Below, piece after piece: positions 1 to 7,583 of a stretch of 28,193 bases of DNA. The translations under genes and the position numbers were made by a program. The DNA comes from Bacteroidales bacterium UBA6248 (GTDB lineage: Bacteria; Bacteroidota; Bacteroidia; Bacteroidales; Lentimicrobiaceae): assembly GCA_002441345.1 (NCBI GenBank), contig DJVU01000089.1, positions 1 through 28,193 on the forward strand. Direction: 5' to 3'. Each line of letters opens with the position of its first letter. Position 1 is the first letter of the stretch. The notes below the pieces were generated by a model. The model had not been told where the DNA came from, did no database searches, and saw nothing but the letters and a program-made list of their open reading frames with translations.

Positions 1-1556
1 AGATGGATGGTGTTGTCGACCATGTTCAACAGCTGCTGGCCGTTTTGCGAAATAGCGTCCGAAAGTTCCATTCTTTCCTTGTATTCAATACCCGGTTCGG
101 CCAGTATCCGCGTAAAGTTGGTAATAATATTCAGCGGTGTGCGAATTTCGTGCGACAGGTTGGCCAGGAAAGCCGATTTTAATCGGTCAGACTCTTCCGC
201 TTTGTTCAGCGCCCGTTCGAGTTTAAATTCGGTGGTTTTCCGGCGGGTAATATCGCGGGCTATGGAAATTACCGAGTGAGAGGTGAGTTTTGCCAGCCGC
301 ATTTCAAACATAAACGTGCCGTTGTGGGTATTTAGCGAATATTCAATGGTTTCAATCGAGTTGGTTCTTAAACACGTTTGAATACAGGCATAAATCTTAT
401 CGGCCATATTATCCGGGAAACCAACATCGTAAATGGTATTCCCGATAATGTTGGCATCTTCAATCTTAAACAAATCGCTTTCTTTGATGACAAAATCCTC
501 GTACGTGCCTTCCTTGTCGATAACAAAGAATATATCGGGGATAGCTTCCAGCAAAACTTTATACCGTCTTTTGCTTTCTTCCAGTTCGGCTATCTTGAGT
601 TTTATCTGTGTAATGTCCTCAAAAACAAGGTAAAACCGATTGTATTCGGGTTTTAAAATATACACTTTAAAATACCGTTCCAGGTTTTTGGCGTAAAACT
701 CTTTGGTTTTCTTTTTCTGAATAAAAAGAGTTTTGTTGATGTCAAAATGGGTTCTGAAAACCAGGTTAAAAACATAGCCTGCCTCCTGGCCCTGAACTTC
801 ATGCAGGTTCAGTTTAAACGACGATTCAAAGGCATTGTTTACCTTGTCGATCCATAAGTTGACGATGTTGTCATCTTCATCGCGCTCTGCCCTGATTTGA
901 ACAATGGAAAAACCGGAATCCTGAAAAATTTTTGTTATTCCCTGGTTCAGGGTCTTTAGTTTCTCGCTGAAATCGTTTACCAGCTTTTTTATTTTCAGCC
1001 GTAAACTGAAGGTTATCGCAAAAAGGGCGGCAAATACCAGGAGCGGGTGGGTTGCATATGGCTCGTAAAACGAGAAGGAATCGAACAAACGGTTGGCTTT
1101 TGAAAGCTGAAACCCGAGGGTGAACAGCGACAAAATGGCGTAGGTGGTAATCAGCGATTCTGATTCAGCAAAATAGATAAGAACCAGCAGCCCCGCGGTT
1201 AACCACCACAGGCTGAAATATACGGTTTCAATCAGGGGCGGATGTTCACTGAAATCGGAAATATAATAGGCATAAATAAAAAGCGGCGCAGCAAAAAGGG
1301 TGTACAAGGTACAACTGATTTTCCCGCGCAGGCTGCAAACCAAAGCAAGTGCAACAATGGCCACAAGCCCGGCATTACAAACAAAACAACTGATTTCGGA
1401 AGACCAAAACAACTGATACCCCAAATTGATAATACTAGCAAACTGTGCTAATATTATAACAATAAAGAGACTGAAAATCCGCCGTCTTTCTTCTGCGGAA
1501 AGATGACTCCAGAATTTCTCCGAAATAATATGGTACAAGCGTTTACTCAATCGCAT
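1..1556 (-). CDS. PAS-domain membrane sensor histidine kinase (3' part cut by window edge)
   Basis: The reading frame is open from an ATG at 1556 down to base 1, about 518 residues, and runs off the window before the ATPase domain. The N-terminal ~170 residues contain several hydrophobic segments (first at about residues 27-45), so it is a membrane sensor. Two PAS-like segments follow; the second (about residues 325-440) ends in a PAC-like stretch reading VISIARDITRRK. The HisKA dimerisation box FLANLSHEIRTPLN comes next, with the phospho-acceptor His near residue 469. The HATPase domain and any receiver domain lie outside the window. It autophosphorylates in response to an unknown signal. 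It is divergent from pruA, separated by 250 nt. Family assignment is firm; ligand and partner regulator cannot be told from here. Confidence 0.9.
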   Translation of the reverse strand, partial: MRLSKRLYHIISEKFWSHLSAEERRRIFSLFIVIILAQFASIINLGYQLFWSSEISCFVCNAGLVAIVALALVCSLRGKISCTLYTLFAAPLFIYAYYISDFSEHPPLIETVYFSLWWLTAGLLVLIYFAESESLITTYAILSLFTLGFQLSKANRLFDSFSFYEPYATHPLLVFAALFAITFSLRLKIKKLVNDFSEKLKTLNQGITKIFQDSGFSIVQIRAERDEDDNIVNLWIDKVNNAFESSFKLNLHEVQGQEAGYVFNLVFRTHFDINKTLFIQKKKTKEFYAKNLERYFKVYILKPEYNRFYLVFEDITQIKLKIAELEESKRRYKVLLEAIPDIFFVIDKEGTYEDFVIKESDLFKIEDANIIGNTIYDVGFPDNMADKIYACIQTCLRTNSIETIEYSLNTHNGTFMFEMRLAKLTSHSVISIARDITRRKTTEFKLERALNKAEESDRLKSAFLANLSHEIRTPLNIITNFTRILAEPGIEYKERMELSDAISQNGQQLLNMVDNTIH

Positions 1557-1761
1557 AAAAATAAGTATAAAGGTACAATTTCAAAGAGATTCGAGAGAAG
1601 TTTTCAAAACAAAAAAATGGCCTGGAAATCCGACCTGCAAAATATGACAAAAGTTTGGTTTTTGAGCGGCGCCCGATTATGTGATTTAAAATGAGGATTT
1701 TGGATGTGAGTGAAAAATTGGCTTCCTGATATTTGTTATAATTTACAACCCATCGATTCCT

Positions 1762-1769
1762 TAGTTTTG
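1762..1769 (+). promoter_or_regulatory. Bacteroidetes -7 element upstream of pruA
   Basis: TAGTTTTG matches the Bacteroidetes -7 consensus TAnnTTTG exactly. No TTTG is found at the expected -33 spacing (about 18 nt). The predicted transcript start is near 1776, about 30 nt before the pruA ATG. The rest of the gap from 1557 to 1806 holds no gene that I can see. Confidence 0.45.
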
Positions 1770-1806
1770 TAAAAAACAGGAGAGTAACAATTTTAAAATA
1801 TTAATT

Positions 1807-3444
1807 ATGTCAAAAGGATTTTTTAATGTACCTGTCGCTAAAAACGAACCGGTGTTGACCTATGCACCGGGTTCGCCCGAGCGAAAAGAATTACAGGCAA
1901 AAATTGCCGAATTGCATTCAACCGAAGCAGACCTGCCGATGATTATTGGCGGAAATGAAGTTTATACCGACCGGAAGGAAAGGATGTTTCCGCCACACGA
2001 AATTGCACACACACTGGGGTATTACAACCAGGGGGTGGCCAGTCATGTTGAAATGGCCATTGATGCGGCGCTGGAAGCCAGAGAGAAATGGGCCGCTTTG
2101 TCATGGCAACACAGGGCTTCCATCTTTTTAAAAGCTGCTGATTTGCTGGCAGGTCCGTACAGGGCTAAAATTAACGCGGCTACCATGCTGGGGCAATCCA
2201 AAAATGCCTTTCAGGCCGAAATTGATGCCGCCTGCGAGCTGGCCGACTTTTTCCGTTTCGGGGTACAGGTAATGTCCGACATTTACAAACTCCAGCCCGA
2301 ATCGGCCAGGGGAATGTGGAATTACAATGAATTCAGACCACTGGAAGGATTTATTTATGCACTTACTCCTTTCAACTTTACGTCTATTGCGGGGAACCTG
2401 CCCGCAGCTCCGGCGTTAATGGGAAATGTGGTGGTTTGGAAACCTTCGAAAACCGCGGTGTATTCTGCAGGAGTTATCATGGAAGTGTTCAGGGAAGCAG
2501 GTTTGCCCGATGGCGTAATTAACCTGGTGTTTGCCTCCGGGCCGGTGGCTGCCGATGTGGTTTTAACCCATCCCGATTTTGCCGGTATTCATTTTACAGG
2601 ATCAACAGCGGTGTTCCAAAGCATATGGAAAAAAATTGGCGATAATATCTACAAATACAAAAGCTACCCGCGCATTGTGGGCGAAACCGGAGGAAAAGAT
2701 TTTATTTTTGCCGATAACACTGCCGACAAACAGGGACTGGCCATTGCCATGTTACGGGGCGCCTTCGAATACCAGGGGCAAAAATGCTCGGCTGCTTCAC
2801 GGGTCTACATTCCTGAAAGCATTTGGCCCGATGTAAAGAAACTTCTGGGCAATGAACTGGCCACTGTGAAAATGGGGCCGCCTGAAGACTTTGCCAATTT
2901 TGTCAATGCTGTAATCGATGAGGCTTCTTTTAACAAACTGAAAGGATTTATTGACGGCGCACGTGAAGATAAAGATGCAGAAGTGATCTTTGGCGGAAAC
3001 TGCGACAAATCTGTGGGTTACTTTATTGAGCCAACAGTAATTCAGGCCAAAAAACCAGATTATATTACCATGCAGGAAGAGTTGTTTGGCCCGGTGCTAA
3101 CGGTTTATGTTTACGATGATGAAAAAATGGACGAAACACTCGACATTCTTGATAAAACATCCATTTATGCGTTAACAGGCGCCGTATTCTCGCAAAACCG
3201 TTACAACATCGAAAAAATTACCAAACGTTTGGAACATGCCGCCGGTAACTTTTATATCAACGATAAACCAACCGGCGCTGTTGTTGGACAACAACCGTTT
3301 GGCGGCGCACGCGGATCGGGTACCGACGACAAAGCCGGTTCGATCTTTAACTTCCTTCGCTGGACTTCGATACGCACTATTAAAGAAACCTTTTCTCCGG
3401 CAATGGATTATACATATCCAAATTTTCAGCCGGACCAGGAATAA
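1807..3444 (+). CDS. pruA: L-glutamate gamma-semialdehyde dehydrogenase (1-pyrroline-5-carboxylate dehydrogenase)
   Basis: A 545-residue aldehyde dehydrogenase of the Bacteroidetes PruA type, whose usual length is about 543. It oxidises glutamate semialdehyde to glutamate with NAD+, the second step of proline catabolism, in the cytoplasm. The NAD-site motif FTGST is at residues 263-267, GETGGKD with the catalytic Glu at 293, and QGQKCSAAS with the nucleophilic Cys at 327. The C-terminal FGGARGSGT motif is also present. The start is the ATG at 1807, preceded by an A/T-rich leader with no Shine-Dalgarno, as is usual in the phylum. No proline dehydrogenase gene lies beside it, so PruA here appears to be a stand-alone enzyme rather than a PutA fusion. 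A terminator hairpin follows directly. Confidence 0.96.
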   Translation: MSKGFFNVPVAKNEPVLTYAPGSPERKELQAKIAELHSTEADLPMIIGGNEVYTDRKERMFPPHEIAHTLGYYNQGVASHVEMAIDAALEAREKWAALSWQHRASIFLKAADLLAGPYRAKINAATMLGQSKNAFQAEIDAACELADFFRFGVQVMSDIYKLQPESARGMWNYNEFRPLEGFIYALTPFNFTSIAGNLPAAPALMGNVVVWKPSKTAVYSAGVIMEVFREAGLPDGVINLVFASGPVAADVVLTHPDFAGIHFTGSTAVFQSIWKKIGDNIYKYKSYPRIVGETGGKDFIFADNTADKQGLAIAMLRGAFEYQGQKCSAASRVYIPESIWPDVKKLLGNELATVKMGPPEDFANFVNAVIDEASFNKLKGFIDGAREDKDAEVIFGGNCDKSVGYFIEPTVIQAKKPDYITMQEELFGPVLTVYVYDDEKMDETLDILDKTSIYALTGAVFSQNRYNIEKITKRLEHAAGNFYINDKPTGAVVGQQPFGGARGSGTDDKAGSIFNFLRWTSIRTIKETFSPAMDYTYPNFQPDQE

Positions 3445-3473
3445 TATTACCAACGTAAAGTTGTTTATAAAAG

Positions 3474-3506
3474 AGAGAGTGATATTTATAACACTCTCTT
3501 TTTTTT
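3474..3506 (+). terminator. Rho-independent terminator after pruA
   Basis: An 8-bp stem AGAGAGTG (3474-3481) / CACTCTCT (3492-3499) with a 10-nt loop runs into eight T residues (3499-3506). It is 30 nt after the pruA stop codon. Confidence 0.85.
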
Positions 3507-3521
3507 GCGGTGCAGGAAAAC

Positions 3522-3529
3522 TACTTTTG
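3522..3529 (+). promoter_or_regulatory. -7 element for the DivIC-like gene
   Basis: TACTTTTG is an exact TAnnTTTG match, 16 nt before the chosen ATG at 3546. A TTTG is present at 3504-3507 in the terminator T-run, but the spacing (14 nt) is short. The element lies inside the longer possible ORF that starts at 3510, which argues for the start at 3546. Confidence 0.5.
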
Positions 3530-3545
3530 TAACAAATTCATTTCA

Positions 3546-3854
3546 ATGAAAAAGGATCTTTTAAAATCGGGTGCATTCAAAATCCTCAGTAATAAATTTG
3601 TGATTGCTTCGGTGGTTTTTGCCGCATGGATTCTTTTCTTTGATGAAAACAGCATTTCCCGTCACCTGAGAGACCGTAAGCAATTAAGCGAAATGGTGCA
3701 GCAAAAAGCATACTACGAAAAGAGGATTGCAGCCGACAGGGAAAAATTTGAAGAACTTCACAAAGGAAAAGCCGAACTCGAAAAATTTGCCCGCGAACAA
3801 TACTACATGTCGAAACCCGACGAAGATGTTTTTATCGTTGTAGAAGAAAATTAA
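3546..3854 (+). CDS. Septum formation initiator family protein (DivIC/FtsB-like)
   Basis: A 102-residue bitopic membrane protein. One hydrophobic segment (about residues 13-30, ending WILFFDENS) is followed by a coiled coil rich in Lys/Glu (residues 35-85). This is the FtsB/DivIC layout: a short cytoplasmic tail, one membrane span, and a periplasmic coiled coil that joins the FtsQLB divisome complex. The C-terminal ARE-YYMSKPDEDVFIV stretch is typical of Bacteroidetes members. The start at MKKDLL is preferred over an in-frame start at 3510 because a promoter element lies between the two. It sits 87 nt before the YqgE gene and may be co-transcribed with it. Confidence 0.87.
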   Translation: MKKDLLKSGAFKILSNKFVIASVVFAAWILFFDENSISRHLRDRKQLSEMVQQKAYYEKRIAADREKFEELHKGKAELEKFAREQYYMSKPDEDVFIVVEEN

Positions 3855-3941
3855 AAACAATTCCTTTTTTCATTCGTTCTATTTTGTAAACAAAAAATTG
3901 CTGTTTGATGTAAAGCAGAAATTTCATATATTGTTGTTGCG

Positions 3942-4532
3942 ATGGATCGAATTCACGACATATTCAAAATTAAATCGAACAATGTGGCGCCACAAAAAGG
4001 ACGCATTTTAATTGCCGGGCCCTTTTTGTCGGGGCACTATTTTAATCGTTCGGTAGTATTTCTGGTTGCATACAGCGAGAAGGGAGCAGTAGGTTTTATC
4101 CTGAATAAAAAAGTGGATTTACCGATCCAGGATGCTTTTCCTGATTTCCCTGAATTTGACACAACCGTTTACCTTGGCGGGCCGGTTTCAACCGATTCGA
4201 TTTACTTTATTCATAAATTGGGCGACCGGATTCCCGGAAGTATCCAGGTACTGGGGAATCTCTATTGGGGAGGCGATTTTGAAGTGATTAAACAGGAAAT
4301 TTTGCTGGGGACTATTGATCCGTCAGAAATCCGGTTTTTTTTGGGATACTCGGGTTGGGATGCCGGTCAGCTTGAAAATGAGTTGAAAGAAGATTCGTGG
4401 CTGGTAACCGACGTCGATCAGAAATCGATAATGGAAGATCTTGATCAGGATTCGTGGTTCGATTTTGTAAAACGGGCAGGTTCGCGTTATACTGTTTGGG
4501 AAAATTTCCCCGAAAATCCTTCGTTGAATTAG
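3942..4532 (+). CDS. YqgE/AlgH family protein (DUF179)
   Basis: A 196-residue protein with the DUF179 signature: RILIAGPFLSGHYFNRSVVFL near the N-terminus, GAVGFILNKKVD, and VYLGGPVS. The C-terminal RFFLGYSGWDAGQLENEL motif is the family's hallmark. AlgH in Pseudomonas was named for an effect on alginate, but the biochemical role of the family is unknown. The length is usual. It is convergent with rny, with a 75-nt gap between stops holding only a weak A-rich inverted repeat (AACCG...CGGTT). Confidence 0.93.
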   Translation: MDRIHDIFKIKSNNVAPQKGRILIAGPFLSGHYFNRSVVFLVAYSEKGAVGFILNKKVDLPIQDAFPDFPEFDTTVYLGGPVSTDSIYFIHKLGDRIPGSIQVLGNLYWGGDFEVIKQEILLGTIDPSEIRFFLGYSGWDAGQLENELKEDSWLVTDVDQKSIMEDLDQDSWFDFVKRAGSRYTVWENFPENPSLN

Positions 4533-4607
4533 TTTTAGCAAAACAAAAACCGCCCTTAAAAAAAGAACGGTTCCTGAAATTTATTTTGGATTATAATTTT
4601 ACTTTTC

Positions 4608-6149
4608 TTATTTCGCATAACTTATTGCACGGGTTTCGCGGATCACAGTGATCTTGATTTGTCCCGGGTAAGTCATTTCATCCTGGATACGTTTCGAAAT
4701 ATCGTACGACAATTGTTCGGTTTCCTGATCGTTCATCTTGTCGGCTCCCACAATAACACGTAATTCGCGGCCTGCCTGGATGGCGTAAGTCTTGGAAACT
4801 CCCGGATATGAAAGCGCGAGGTCTTCCAAATCCTTTAAACGCTTGATATACGATTCAACCACTTCACGGCGGGCTCCCGGACGTGCACCTGAAATGGCAT
4901 CACACACCTGGACAATAGGAGCAAGCAGGGTCTGCATTTCCACTTCATCGTGGTGTGCTCCAATGGCATTGGCAATATCAGGTTTTTCCTTGAATTTCTC
5001 GGCCAGTTTCATTCCCAGTACTGCGTGTGGTAATTCAGGCTCATCATCGGGTACTTTCCCAATATCGTGGAGCAAACCGGCACGTTTGGCTTTCTTCGGG
5101 TTTAATCCCAGTTCTGCAGCCATAATTGCACTCAGGTTGGCAACTTCACGCGAGTGTTGTAAGAGGTTCTGCCCGTACGACGAACGGTATTTCATCTTTC
5201 CAATCAGCCGGATCAATTCGGGGTGCAACCCGTGGATTCCAAGGTCGATGGCGGTGCGTTTACCGGTTTCAATGATTTCCTGTTCAATTTGTTTGCGGGT
5301 TTTGGCTACCACTTCTTCGATGCGGGCAGGGTGTATGCGGCCGTCGGTCACCAGTTTGTGCAGCGACAGGCGGGCGATTTCACGGCGTACGGGATCAAAG
5401 CCTGAAAGAATAATGGCGTCGGGGGAGTCGTCAATTACGATTTCAATCCCGGTAAGGGCTTCCAGGGTGCGGATATTTCGACCTTCACGGCCGATTATGC
5501 GCCCCTTGATCTCTTCGCTTTCGATATTGAATACCGAAACACTGTTCTCGATGGCGTGCTCGGCAGCCGTACGCTGAATGGTTTCGATAACGATTTTTTT
5601 GGCTTCGGTATTGGCTGTAAGCTTAGCTTCTTCCACTATGTCCTTTATGTGGACCATAGCTTCGGCTTTCGCTTCATCCTTAAGAGCTTCTATCAGTTGC
5701 TGCCTGGCTTCTTCGCCCGACATTCCCGAAATTGTTTCAAGTTTTTCAACCTGTTGTTTCAGCGCCTTATCCAGGTCGGTTTGCTTCTTGTTTAAAAGCT
5801 CAAGCTGTGCATTCAGATTGTCCTTTATAACAGTGACTTCTTTTTGTTTTCTCTGAAGTTCTTCAAACTTTTGTGAAAGAGTGGCTTCCTTTTGTTTTAG
5901 CCGGTTCTCGTTTTTTAGTATTTCTTTGTTTTTTTCCTGATACGAGTTTTCATAATCGGTTTTAAGCTGGAGGAACTTTTCTTTTGCCTGCAGATTTTTA
6001 TCTTTTCTGACCATTTCGGCCTTTTCTTCTGCATCTTTCAGAATGTGTTCGCTCTTTTTTTCGATTGCCTTCCGCAGCAGGGTGCTGGTAACAAGTCCTC
6101 CTGCGACAATTCCGGCAACAACGGCCAGAATGAGTATTAGTGTCTCCAT
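4608..6149 (-). CDS. rny: Ribonuclease Y
   Basis: A 513-residue membrane-anchored endoribonuclease that starts bulk mRNA decay. Residues 3-22 form the membrane anchor, residues 25-200 a long coiled coil, and residues about 205-280 a KH RNA-binding domain with its GREG loop at 220-223. The HD catalytic domain follows, with the metal-binding HD pair at 361-362 (GLLHDIGK) and HHDEVE at 399-404. The frame stays open to 6221, but the extra 24 residues would start inside the 6S RNA terminator and lack family similarity, so the ATG at 6149 is chosen. It is the last gene of the ZapB-like/zapA/6S/rny series. Confidence 0.96.
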   Translation of the reverse strand: METLILILAVVAGIVAGGLVTSTLLRKAIEKKSEHILKDAEEKAEMVRKDKNLQAKEKFLQLKTDYENSYQEKNKEILKNENRLKQKEATLSQKFEELQRKQKEVTVIKDNLNAQLELLNKKQTDLDKALKQQVEKLETISGMSGEEARQQLIEALKDEAKAEAMVHIKDIVEEAKLTANTEAKKIVIETIQRTAAEHAIENSVSVFNIESEEIKGRIIGREGRNIRTLEALTGIEIVIDDSPDAIILSGFDPVRREIARLSLHKLVTDGRIHPARIEEVVAKTRKQIEQEIIETGKRTAIDLGIHGLHPELIRLIGKMKYRSSYGQNLLQHSREVANLSAIMAAELGLNPKKAKRAGLLHDIGKVPDDEPELPHAVLGMKLAEKFKEKPDIANAIGAHHDEVEMQTLLAPIVQVCDAISGARPGARREVVESYIKRLKDLEDLALSYPGVSKTYAIQAGRELRVIVGADKMNDQETEQLSYDISKRIQDEMTYPGQIKITVIRETRAISYAK

Positions 6150-6198
6150 TTGTTGATTGATATTAATTGTTGGTATGTTGAATGGAGGGAGGAAGGAC

Positions 6199-6405
6199 AA
6201 AAAAAACCCGCATTGAATCAATAGTTTTGGTAAACCCCAAAACTACATAAATGGGACTGCCAGGGACTTCGAACTTCCAATGCCCTCCGGAAAGGGACCT
6301 GGCCGAAGCCAGGGTAAGGCCTGTTCTACATCCGTTCTGAGCTTTGTCCCAAAGTTGAAAATGTTGAGTTTACAAACTTGGAGAAACAATGCGGGATGTC
6401 ATTAT
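6199..6405 (-). ncRNA. ssrS: 6S RNA (SsrS-type RNA polymerase regulator)
   Basis: The gene lies between zapA and rny, where 6S RNA is found in many bacteria (directly after zapA). On the minus strand a 9-bp closing stem pairs CCCGCATTG (6395-6387) with CAATGCGGG (6215-6207), followed at once by eight T residues (6206-6199), so the closing stem doubles as the terminator. Inside, GGGAC near the 5' side can pair with GTCCC near the 3' side. The apical part holds a strong hairpin, GCCAGG/CCTGGC around a 4-nt loop near 6300-6315. A second hairpin, AGTTTTGG/CCAAAACT (about 6223-6244), sits on the 3' side of the central bubble. The length, about 200 nt, fits. The 5' end is estimated from the promoter motif. 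Identified from structure and context, not from an alignment. Confidence 0.77.
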
Positions 6406-6411
6406 TTTTTT

Positions 6412-6442
6412 CAAAGAACTTGGTGCAGACCGTTAAATCAAA
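6412..6442 (-). promoter_or_regulatory. Probable promoter of the 6S RNA gene
   Basis: On the minus strand TTTG (6442-6439) is followed after 19 nt by GTTCTTTG (6419-6412), which keeps the TTTG of the -7 box but not its TA. The upstream TTTG overlaps the zapA stop codon, so 6S RNA would have its own promoter inside the zapA tail. The predicted start is near 6405. Confidence 0.45.
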
Positions 6443-6722
6443 GTGCCTCTGTTAAAACCTTGTCAATTTCAGTAAGTTTGTCAATCAGTTCGTTGTCGCG
6501 AAAGCGCAACTGGCTTTCCATTTCAACGGAGCTGGCTGCAAATTGCAGTGCCACCATTGCCAACAAATCCTGTTTGTCTTTATACTGAAAGTAACTTGCA
6601 TATTTTTTCATTTGTTCGTCGATCGCTTTAGCCGCACTTCTTACCGCTTCTTCTTCCGCTCTGGAAATTGTCAGCTTATAAGGCCGGTCGGCAATGATTA
6701 CAGTAATCGACAGTTCATCCAC
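6438..6722 (-). CDS. zapA: Cell division protein ZapA
   Basis: A 94-residue ZapA. The N-terminal half, with ITVIIADRPYKLTIS and EEEAVRSAAKAIDEQM, is the conserved ZapA head that binds FtsZ; the C-terminal half is a helical coiled coil with the typical DLLAMVALQFAAS segment. ZapA bundles FtsZ filaments at the Z-ring in the cytoplasm. It follows the coiled-coil gene by 17 nt and is most likely co-transcribed with it. The 6S RNA gene begins just after its stop codon. Confidence 0.93.
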   Translation of the reverse strand: MDELSITVIIADRPYKLTISRAEEEAVRSAAKAIDEQMKKYASYFQYKDKQDLLAMVALQFAASSVEMESQLRFRDNELIDKLTEIDKVLTEAL

Positions 6723-6739
6723 GAGGTAGTTAACTAGGT

Positions 6740-7027
6740 TTATTTATTTAAAAGTCCAATGCAATGGTCAATTTCCCGCACAAGCTCGTTAATCTTAAGT
6801 TTGACATTTGTCCGGCTCTCTTCCCTGTTCAGTGATTTCGCCAGTTTTAAAACAGTTAGTTTTTCCTGTAGTTCATTTATATTTGCCTCCAGTGTTTCAA
6901 TCCTGTTTTTCAGCGCATTCACCTCTTCAGTTAAACGCTGATTCTCCGCTTTTAGTATGCTGCACTTACCGGTTAGTCTGCGAACTTTGTATTCGATTCC
7001 TGTAACCAGTGTAACGGCATTCTTCAT
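6740..7027 (-). CDS. Small coiled-coil protein upstream of zapA (ZapB-like)
   Basis: A 95-residue protein that is almost wholly coiled coil (heptad pattern from about residue 15 to 65) with no membrane span when read from MKNAV. The frame is open to 7069, but an exact -7 box lies at 7048-7055, inside that extension, so the ATG at 7027 is preferred. A small coiled-coil gene directly before zapA is a recurring arrangement in Bacteroidetes. By analogy with the ZapA partner ZapB, it may help organise the Z-ring, but sequence similarity to ZapB is limited to coiled-coil character. The functional label is an inference from context. Confidence 0.75.
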   Translation of the reverse strand: MKNAVTLVTGIEYKVRRLTGKCSILKAENQRLTEEVNALKNRIETLEANINELQEKLTVLKLAKSLNREESRTNVKLKINELVREIDHCIGLLNK

Positions 7028-7047
7028 TGAAACTACAATAAGACCGG

Positions 7048-7055
7048 CAAATATA
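7048..7055 (-). promoter_or_regulatory. -7 element for the ZapB-like/zapA operon
   Basis: TATATTTG on the minus strand is an exact TAnnTTTG match, 20 nt before the ATG at 7027. A second exact copy lies at 7107-7114. A TTTG sits 11 nt upstream of the first box instead of at the usual 18-19 nt. Confidence 0.5.
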
Positions 7056-7069
7056 AATATTTTTAACAA

Positions 7070-7583
7070 ACGCAGCCCGGCAACAGGCGGCAGGCTTCAT
7101 TTTTGTCAAATATAATCATTTTTCGATAAATCGCTGCTTTTTAATAGGATTTTAATTAAGTTTTCAGTTTTCAGTACGCTGAAAAATGCAATTTTTTTCA
7201 GCCCCGAACAGATGCCATAAACCGGATTTTATTTACTTTTACCAGTCCCGGGTCAGAGGTTACACAGGCATAATTCAATACTCTTTCCCTTCATCTTTTT
7301 CATTCCGGCTAACGGGCTTTTAATTGCTTCCGGTTCCTGATTCCCGATTTACCCGTTGCTAATCTCGTTGTTTATTTTTGTAAGACGCTTTTATTCAGGC
7401 ATTTGTGCCCAGTCGAATTCCGTGGTACTGGTTTATCTAAGTTCCCGGTAAACGGAATTTTCGGTTATGCATGCTTTTTCCGTTGCATCAACCGCAATTA
7501 TTTCGCAACGGCACACGTATGTCTGCAAGCTGTCTGACCGGATTTAGAATTATTACAGATACTAATTTTAAACTCAACCTGCT
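7070..7583. other. Gene-free region between zapB-like operon and DUF2851 gene
   Basis: About 510 nt without a credible gene. It contains a small palindrome, TTTTCAG-TACG-CTGAAAA (7168-7185), with T-rich sequence on both sides, which may be a terminator remnant. An exact -7 box lies at 7373-7380 and a 7-bp hairpin in the probable DUF2851 leader at 7480-7511. Composition to the left is A/T-rich and to the right more mixed. The pheT gene that often precedes the zapA operon in this phylum is absent. Confidence 0.6.
7373..7380 (+). promoter_or_regulatory. -7 element, candidate promoter of the DUF2851 gene
   Basis: TATTTTTG is an exact TAnnTTTG match, without TTTG at -33. It predicts a leader of nearly 200 nt, within which CCGTTGC (7480-7486) can pair with GCAACGG (7505-7511). 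Confidence 0.35.

Noticed and set aside
4792..5577. 261-codon plus-strand frame opposite rny
   Set aside because: It is the antisense shadow of the RNase Y KH and HD region, is rich in Ser/Arg without domain, and rny is certain.
6150..6221. Extended N-terminus of rny
   Set aside because: The extra 24 residues start inside the 6S RNA terminator region and precede the normal membrane anchor, which begins at METLIL.
6280..6588. 102-codon plus-strand frame across the 6S RNA and zapA
   Set aside because: It is antisense to two supported features and shows no domain.
7168..7185. Palindrome TTTTCAG-TACG-CTGAAAA as a terminator
   Set aside because: No gene ends nearby and the T tract is separated from the stem, so it is recorded only within the gap description.
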